Below are positions 57,290 through 64,000 of a stretch of DNA of 64,000 bases, in pieces. Positions within the stretch are counted from its first letter, which is position 1. Each line of letters starts with the position of its first letter. The notes under the pieces are model-generated. The model was given only the letters and a program-made list of their open reading frames with translations, did no database searches and was not told where the DNA came from. The translations under genes were made by a program, and so were the position numbers. The DNA is taken from positions 496,001-560,000 of the forward strand of contig JAUTXW010004702.1 in NCBI GenBank assembly GCA_030620095.1, given 5' to 3'. This stretch comes from Kuschelorhynchus macadamiae (lineage: Eukaryota > Arthropoda > Insecta > Coleoptera > Curculionidae).

Positions 57290-58297
57290 TGCACCACGAA
57301 GGTTAGGTACCGTGGTTGCTGTATGTGAAGAGAGGAAGAGTCTATTAATGCAGGCTTTAAAGACTTGCAGATTAGGAGAAGACGGAAAGGCACTTGCTGG
57401 TAATACATTTCATAATCGGGATATCTGAGATTAAGAAAGCGAACAAAGTGGGTGGTCCTTGGTCTTTGTAGTTAAACGGTGAATGGATGTATGTGGGTGG
57501 TTGCTCGTTTCTCTCTAGCAGGAATGACAAAGATGGCATAATGGATGATAATTCATCAGAGCAGAATCCATGGAATTATCTGGAAAACAGAAACAGATCG
57601 CCCACAATTCGACGATGCTCTAGTGAGGCAAACTTCCGTAGTATGTATGAATCATCAATCAGGCGAATAGCTCTTCTTAGGACAGATTCAAGGATGTTAA
57701 GGATTGAAGGAGAGGCTGCGAGTAATATTCAAGGCTAGGTCTGAGCTCCGAGCTGGCAAACTGGCAGAAGAAAAGTATTTTTTGAGCTCAGAAAAGAAAA
57801 CTCAATTTCTTCCCGGCTGCTGTGGCAACTGAGGTGATGTGATCATACCAGCGAAGATCTTTCTGAAAAGAGATATCAACTAGGCTACAGGAATCCTTGG
57901 CTTCAAGCATTTAAATATTATATTTGAATGATATGGGCACTGGGAGATAATTTGTGAGATAGTAAACATGATAGTAACGTTAAAATGAACAAGGTTCTTT
58001 GCTCCCTATCCTATCCTACGATTTTATGGAGGTCCTCGCTTAGGGATAAGGTCATTCATTTCAGTCTTGGAAACGGGTTTGGAAATTACATGTTGGAGTG
58101 GATTCCTGGTAAAAGAAAACAGATCATTGATGTACAGGGGGAAAAAAGTAGGTGCCAACACTAAACCTTGAGGAAAGCCAGCGTTAATTTTGGAAGTTCG
58201 TACCAGACCATGAAATGTCTTGGATATTTCAAGGACAATAATTAGAGCTTTCCGGTAGTATTCGATGGATTTATTCCAGTTGTCGATTACATGCACA
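57290..58297 (-). mobile_element. I/Jockey-type LINE, third copy, minus strand
   Basis: On the minus strand, WNKSIEYYRKALIIVLEISK and then TSKINAGFPQGLVLAPTFFP with LYINDLFSF (58150-58290) are RT blocks, with an internal deletion between the AxD-type and PQG boxes. Further down (about 57830-57300) are YDHITSVATAAGKKLSFLF, VLRRAIRLIDD, SLEHRRIVGDLFLFSR and FCSDELSSIMP. These are the same post-RT blocks as in copies A and B. It is a decayed copy of the same group on the opposite strand. Confidence 0.82.
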
Positions 58298-59811
58298 GAA
58301 AAAAGTTTCTTGTGAAATATTCCACAATTGTAAACATTTTAATTACAAATTGTGGATCATATAAGGACAATTACAAATTATTTAAGAAAAAATACTACTA
58401 AATTGTAATAGTAAAACTGTTGAAAACATTTTTACACAAAATTGGCGACTTGATTTTCAAAAGCTATTTAGTAATTTTGTCTACAACCGAATACAATTTG
58501 TTTAACTATAAAGTGTTTATTTTCATAGTGCATTGTAGTATCTTTTTATATAGAGGTATACTCTTTTTTGCTCGGACTGTAGATTTTTTAATACAATCTA
58601 CTGTTACATTAATATCCCCATCTTATTGTAATCAAGAAGAAGTAATTCGTCCATAATATCTCTAAGATACCTGGTTTAATAATTGCAGAAAAGAAAAACA
58701 ATGTCCCGGTTTCAGTCTCTCGGTTTGCCTGAGACCGAGTCATTGTTTTTCATTTCTGCAATTATTGTAATCAACTTTTGAAATAATTATGCATAATAAA
58801 TTTTGCAACAAATTATGAAATATTCAAAGAAATATTAAAACAAAACCAAAAAAGATCTTATATCTACCTAGAAAAATTGATTCTAACGGTGTTTAAGCTC
58901 AAGATAAATGTACAATTGATCTATTAGAAATTAACAAACTTTACAATATAATTTGTTTAGAAATAGTAGACAAATTTTAGGGGATTGAAAGAAAATAATA
59001 TTCAGTACCTTAATAATGTAATAATGATATTAAGAAAAATGAACTAAACATAGAATTGATTATTTTTTGATATTTAATTTAATAGTTTTATTATTGTTTT
59101 ATATTTAAAAAAGATTTAAGCAATATTTAATTAAAATTGAATTAGAATTAGAAAATAATTATTTGGTTAGTCCTGTGTGTGACCAGTCTAAGTCTAATTT
59201 TTTTTTGGCATGTAGCTAGAAAAAAACCACCGAGAAGTTCAGAACATTGATATTACTTACTATTACTAAATAATATATTTTCTTACCAAGATACTGATCA
59301 AGGAGATAAAAAACGAGGAACAAATTATTATATGTAATAACTACTATTGTGTAAACTATTTCTTTTATTATTCTTTGAAAAATAAGAAACATTCTGAAGT
59401 TGATGGTTAAAAAGTCTGAAACTGGTATTAACAGACCTATGTTATATATCGTTTTTCAATGCTCTATTTAGATCTATAATAGCACATATGATAGACCATT
59501 ATTGTTTACTGAATCGACTGGTCATGGTTTCAGCCCGGCAGGCCTTAAAGAGGTATCCTCCCCTGTTCTACAATTAGGATAGACTGGAATATTCCCTATT
59601 CCTATTAAATGTCGATGTCTGCAGAGACCGTTCAGTACTAATGATGTCCGCATTGGGCTGGTGGCTTTTAATAGCAACCAGGTCGCCTTGGCTTGTGTTG
59701 ATTCTGCAAGCACGTCCTTAGACAGGCAATGAGAAACAGTCTGGCAACAAATACCTTACCTACTAGGTAACTTAATTAGCAAACTACTTTTACTTTACAT
59801 AGATTTACGTG
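58298..59811. other. AT-rich intergenic DNA without a recognised gene
   Basis: Apart from the hairpin at 58678-58766 there is nothing assignable. A GC-richer stretch at 59520-59740 (such as CAGCCCGGCAGGCCTTAAAG) has no recognisable protein or RNA. Confidence 0.4.
58678..58766. repeat. 26-bp inverted repeat forming a long hairpin
   Basis: Arms 58678-58703 and 58741-58766 are reverse complements at 25 of 26 positions. The 37-base loop itself contains CTCGGT and ACCGAG, so a second stem can form. The whole is 89 bases. Confidence 0.9.
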
Positions 59812-59945
59812 TTACTAAGCAACGTTTCGGTGCCTTTATTACATCTTCTTAAGGTTTCGTTCCTCAATTAATAATTTACAAGTAATATTTCCATTTTCCG
59901 TGGTTGAAGAAGATCCAATAAAGGCATCGAAACGTTGCTTAGTAA
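59812..59945. repeat. 39-bp inverted repeat with a Penelope-like TTGAAGA...GAAAC motif
   Basis: Arms 59812-59850 and 59907-59945 are complementary at 36 of 39 positions. The right arm extends from GTTGAAGAAGATCC to GGCATCGAAACGTTGC, the layout of the degenerate hammerhead-associated motif at Penelope-type termini. No RT lies nearby. Confidence 0.6.
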
Positions 59946-60284
59946 TAAATAAGATTTAAGCATAACTAACGTCCGTTATTCCCAAAAATCTTGAACCTAA
60001 TTACTAAAATGGGAAGCAAACACGACACAATTATAAAATTTCTGTATGTTATGTTATAGAAACATTAAAATAATCTGAACTTCATAGAGATTGAGAGGTT
60101 CTTTAATATACAAATGACAGCCGGGTGGTAGTGAAACAATTTGGCGTGTTAGGTTAGCTCTAGGGAAGAGCCGCAGTTTAACGCTTCCGTTTGTCTTGTA
60201 CGTAAAGTAGATCGCGGCGATGGCACTTTATTCAGTATTTTATCGCCGGTCTTTTACTTTATTCTTTGGAGGAGTGGCGCGTGT
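59946..60284. other. Sequence upstream of hAT copy 4
   Basis: About 60120-60284 is GC-richer and may be the 5' non-coding part of the hAT, but no CAGTGGCGG terminus was found, so the left boundary is open. Confidence 0.35.
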
Positions 60285-60623
60285 GTGTGGTTGAAAATGA
60301 ATTCGTTTGGGTCCGTTAGTGACATTGTTTGTAGTTTGTTAGAAATTCCATTTTCCTATTGGAAAGAAAATGACAAAAAGGACCCTTTAATTACTGGTCG
60401 ACAAACAAGTGTGCTGACAATTAGTGACAAAAAAGACATTAAAACTTCTGGTAAATCCTACAATATTCATTTAAAAAATTCTTGGCTTTCTGAATTTAAG
60501 TGGCTGTGTAGTAGTGGATATTTACAAAAATTGTTTTGCCTGGCCTGCCCATTTTAGACCTTGTCTGTCCTACTTTTCTCTAACTAACACTTCCCCTATT
60601 TTTGTACCCACGAGCCGCCACTG
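60285..60623 (+). mobile_element. hAT copy 4: N-terminal transposase segment joined to the far terminus
   Basis: The 90-codon frame starting MWLKMNSFGSVSDIVCSLLE continues with LITGRQTSVL and ends WLSEFKWLCSSGYLQKLFCL then ACPF. This is the N terminus and half of the TTF-type zinc finger of a ZMYM1-like hAT transposase. Directly after the stop comes the terminus CCACGAGCCGCCACTG (60608-60623), the same end as hAT copy 3 (CAGTGGCGGCTCGTG). The core and dimerisation domains are therefore missing, as in an internally deleted, non-autonomous derivative. A left terminus was not seen. Confidence 0.75.
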
Positions 60624-60639
60624 TCATGTACATCAATAT

Positions 60640-60775
60640 GTGGATAATTATCAATATATCGATATAACGATACTTACAAATAAGTATCGATAGTTGAGGT
60701 TTATTGTCCAGTTATTGGTATTATTCATTTCTCTGCTGCTATTATGTATGCAGAAGAAATAGTTCATTAGCACAT
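60640..60775 (+). repeat. Direct repeat C, copy 1, with DRE-like TATCGATA sites
   Basis: It shares ATTGTCCAGTTATTG...TATTATTCATTT and TATGCAGAAGAAATAGTT with 61890-62020. TATCGATA occurs at 60657-60664 and 60685-60692. Confidence 0.8.
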
Positions 60776-61061
60776 ATAGTCTGTCGGCCAAAGGAAGCGT
60801 GGCTGTTGTCACGATTAAAGGCCTCTAGACAGTTTTTTTTTGCACAAACAAAAATATATCCACAAAAAACTTAATTTATTCCTTGTTGCATGTCAGTAAA
60901 CAATCGCGAGAACCGCCATTTTTATACTGTTCCAAACCCGCAAGCGTCGTTGTCGGATTTCCTACATCATTGCCGTAAAATTTATTCTTTTCCCAGACTT
61001 GTGTTTAAGATCTAAGAAGTTTCTTGTTTAGCCCTGTCTTGGGGTTTTCGGTCTGAGGGCG

Positions 61062-61079
61062 ATGTCGAGGAGCACATAC
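61062..61079 (+). CDS. Possible short first coding exon with a strong splice donor (speculative)
   Basis: After a GC-richer leader (about 60900-61060) the codons ATG TCG AGG AGC ACA TAC run into GTAAGT (61080-61085), a perfect donor core. DRE-like TATCGATA sites 370-400 bases upstream are typical of insect housekeeping promoters. The product cannot be named, and no downstream exon was recognised. Confidence 0.2.
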
Positions 61080-61085
61080 GTAAGT

Positions 61086-61859
61086 TGCTGTTAAATTTTT
61101 TCTGTTCATGTCTTAGTGATTTTATCCAAAGTACGCAATAAGAAAAAATATGTATGATACATATTCTACTTATGTACTTAAGCCAACTACGATGGTTGTT
61201 CGTTTCAAACATTTATACGATATCTAGTTTTTAGGGTTACAGCAGTAAATAAGTTGATATAATTGTTTTTCTCTTCAAAACAAAACAAAAACCTTGACAA
61301 ATCTACATAGAGCAAAACTAGTTCGAAACAAAATGTTATTGGACATGAAGTTAACAGCCATTTTTGCTCTATTGTCAAAGTGCGAGGCTTTTTAGCGTGG
61401 CCGTAAAACTCCATTTTTAGGGAACGTGGCCATTTTAAATTGCAACCAGCCGCAGACTGCATCGTGAATTCTCATTAGTTTACATAAATTTCGTGTCTAT
61501 TGACGCAGCAAAATGTCGGTGTCGGGTTTGCGCTTATCTAGGAAAAGTTATGCCGATTGTTGCCGGCAGTAATGGACCAGGGACAATATGTTTCCCACTT
61601 TATACGATTTTTTTAGCACGCTTTTTAGTTTAGTGCCCAAAGGTTCGTTGATGTTTAGAGATATGTAAATGTTTTAATACCTGGTGCATAAAATCATATT
61701 ATCTTAAATTATTTATCATATTTAGCGAACTGGAAGGTAATAAATGTGGTATTACCTTATCAAGGTTAAGAGAAAAAATATACAAATATTCACGAAATTA
61801 ACATGTACTTTTGATGTTTAGCCCTAGTTTAGCAGGGATAACGTGCCTCAATTAAGGAT
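61086..61859. other. Unassigned sequence
   Basis: A GC-richer stretch near 61500-61580 contains another short ATG frame (AAAATGTCGGTGTCGGG) that stops after 17 codons. Nothing further could be supported. Confidence 0.35.
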
Positions 61860-62020
61860 GGGCAATATTAGATTTCATCTATCGACAGGCGATAGCACAT
61901 CGCCTATCAATATATCGATAGTTACAGACCATATAGTCTTTGATATTTATTGTCCAGTTATTGATATTATTCATTTATCTATTGCTATTATCTATGCAGA
62001 AGAAATAGTTTATCCAAAAA
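61860..62020 (+). repeat. Direct repeat C, copy 2, with a stem-loop
   Basis: Shares its right two-thirds with 60640-60775. It also holds AGGCGATAGCACATCGCCT (61888-61906), a 7-bp perfect stem, and TATCGATA at 61913-61920. Confidence 0.8.
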
Positions 62021-63026
62021 GGTATGGACTAGACGGCACAAAGTGTAAGTTATGTACGTAATTTGTTGGCCATAAGTCCAAATCACCAAATGTATAATTG
62101 ACTTCTTTTTCTTTTAGAAGTAAAGTCTAGTATGCTGGTTACTGTCTTCCGTATTTATTTGTTTAAATTTTGTGATTGTGTTTTTGTGTTTTTAGCGTTT
62201 TATTGTGAATTTCTTATTTAAAATTAAAATGTTTTAAAAAATGAAGGTATGTAGATTAGATTTTTATAAAAATGTTAGGCCTAAATTGGTTTTATATAAT
62301 ATTTTACATATTGTTTTATTCGCCTTTCTGAAATTTCTCTAGTTTCAAACATATAAGAATTTGACTTGAGTATTGTATTGAATCAAGTTGACTACATTCC
62401 TTGATTGAAACTTTTAGCTCAATTAATGTACTTTTTGACACTGTAATAAAAGTTTGCGGAAGTCAGGCAGTTCTATTTAAATTAGAAGAGAAGGGGCCAT
62501 TTTTTAAATTTAGTTATTAAACATCAGGTCTGGTGGGCTTTGCCAAATCATATTCTGTTGGAAGTTTTTCTTCATTGTAATAACTACACTGCACATTTTC
62601 TGAAGTGGATATTTGGATTTATTAAAGAAAAACATTAATACAGTGAAATTGATTTCCAAAAAAATATTTTTTTTATAAACGATATTATATTAATCAACTA
62701 GCATGTATGATCATCTCTGGTAAATAAGGACACTCACCTTTGGCTCGTTTTGCAAACTTCATACTCATGGGTAACAGCTATTACATACGAGTAGAACAGT
62801 GTGACTTATTAGCGTTTATAATAATGCCACCAGGCATGGGCTCCTAAAGCAATTTTTTTTAATCCTGAATTCTGAAAGTGACGTCACATTAAAATTCTTT
62901 GAAGGCAGATAATTTCTATAATATTTATCTAAAAGAGCTGAAATTTTGTCTACACTTTACTAGCACGTGATACTTCAATAAAATGACCCCAATGAACCCA
63001 TGAGGGCCATGGGTAATGTATTATTA
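62021..63026. other. Unassigned AT-rich DNA
   Basis: No gene, RNA or known element was recognised. Confidence 0.4.
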
Positions 63027-63884
63027 CGCAGGAGTAAATAGTAGGTATTATTACCCATTCAGGAAAAGCGAATTATAATAATATAATTAATAGAATTTTT
63101 ATTAGAATTCAAATAAGTAGTACTATACCAAGTATTCCATACGAAAAACATATTTTCTTGATTTATTACTTTTTTGAGACACGGAAGTTTCTTAAACTTT
63201 TTTCTCACGTACCACCCATGTGTACCATGAATCAGTGGCGTAGAATTCCCATCCCTAGCCTCAATTAGGTCGCAGCATCTCAAAGACTTGAGGGTGAGGG
63301 GGGGGGAGTGGAGTGAGATCCTGACATTTTGTCGTCTTATCTTTTTTCTGTAATATCTTTCTTTCTTTTTCGAAAAATTTGTATTTACCTAGTCCTTCTA
63401 AAATATCTGTAACGCCAAAGCAGCCTTTGGGTGTTGACGCCCTATAATAAAGGACCTTTTTGTTCCAAATTACTTGTACTTATACACATTAAAATATTTG
63501 CAGTTAGTTCCTTTTCACCCTGTATATTACGCATAAAGTTATTACTAAATAGCTATATATGCACATACAGTAATGTTTGTTGAGGAATTTGTTATGAGGC
63601 AAGTTCCGGATAAAATATATGCATATATAGTAATGTTTGTTGAGGAATTTGTTATGAGGTAAGTTCCGGATAAAGACTAATTTACCGATTTTTTTTGTCA
63701 AAAACCGGATGTAGAATTTTTACAGAAAAACGAAAATGATGATTTTTTTGTCATAAACGTTAAAATTTTCAATTAAAAAACAAAAAATTGTATGAGATTC
63801 TTTTTCACTCTAATCCAAAAATTTGACAAAAATTCAAAAAATATTTTCTGAATTTTGCCCATTATCTTTATTTACTCCTGCGTG
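63027..63884. repeat. Segment bounded by a 15-bp inverted repeat
   Basis: ACGCAGGAGTAAATA (about 63027-63041) and TATTTACTCCTGCGT (about 63868-63882) are exact reverse complements. The span is about 860 bases and non-coding, apart from the duplication at 63555-63674. It may be a small inverted-repeat element. The target duplication is not evident. Confidence 0.4.
63555..63674. repeat. Exact-period 60-bp tandem duplication
   Basis: Units 63555-63614 and 63615-63674 differ at only a few positions. Each contains GTAATGTTTGTTGAGGAATT and AAGTTCCGGATAAA. The high identity points to a recent event. Confidence 0.95.
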
Positions 63885-64000
63885 TGGGTGTCATCGAGTT
63901 TTTCAAAAAAATTAAAGTCGTAACTTTGTCCGTTATCCCACGCGACTTCACCAAAGTTTTTAAAATTGATTTTTTTCAAAAACCGTTCACCGAACGAATG

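Noticed and set aside
57487..57738. Plus-strand frame of 83 codons
   Set aside because: It is the antisense of the LINE post-RT region on the minus strand (57290-58297).

Overview
The window is AT-rich, intron-bearing DNA dominated by decayed transposable elements, as expected of an insect (arthropod) nuclear genome. A beetle or bug is plausible, but the order is not proven. The evidence is the mix of elements: Penelope-like retroelements, R2/R4-type and I/Jockey-type LINEs, TTF-zinc-finger hAT transposons, many Tc1/mariner remnants of insect types, (TA)n microsatellites and short genes with GT..AG introns. No prokaryotic operon, CRISPR array, rRNA operon or intact tRNA gene was seen.

The one convincing host gene is a secreted single-domain Kunitz/BPTI-type protease inhibitor on the + strand, assembled from three exons: a signal-peptide exon at 33736-33823, a Kunitz exon at 47758-47931 and a short terminal exon at 51828-51838. 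All junctions share phase 1. Intron 1 is about 13.9 kb and holds several transposon layers. Intron 2 is about 3.9 kb and holds a Penelope-like element with an inverted partial copy.

Layout. 1-1650: 3' remnant of an R2/R4-type LINE with its restriction-like endonuclease. 3.6-4.0 kb: Tc1 remnant. 4.8-7.0 kb: defective hAT copy 1. 7.2-7.8 kb: a different hAT tail, then a 19-bp tandem repeat. 9.4-11.0 kb: second R2/R4-type LINE on the minus strand. 13.5-13.8 kb: mariner tail. 15.5-15.9 kb: SINE-like segment. 16.3-16.6 kb: possible regulatory DNA. 16.8-18.4 kb: Penelope-like element with an intact YVDD box. 18.6-22.7 kb: Tc1 remnant and two copies of a complex dispersed repeat (called family A here). 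22.75-26.6 kb: a decayed gene of an uncharacterised, multi-copy arthropod protein family, split by hAT copy 2. 28-32.3 kb: mariner-superfamily pieces and (TA)n. 33.6-51.8 kb: the Kunitz gene. 52.1-58.3 kb: a 5S-like/SINE-like segment, two head-to-tail LINE copies and a third on the other strand. 58.3-64 kb: inverted repeats, an internally deleted hAT, DRE-like promoter motifs and short duplications.

The strongest observations are: (1) the split Kunitz gene, with a repeat terminus ending almost at its second 3' splice site; (2) a 2.9-kb hAT with a perfect 8-bp target duplication, whose empty site is preserved in a second copy of the host repeat 5 kb away; (3) the uncharacterised protein family interrupted by hAT copy 2; and (4) the modular family A repeat containing a perfect 40-bp inverted repeat.
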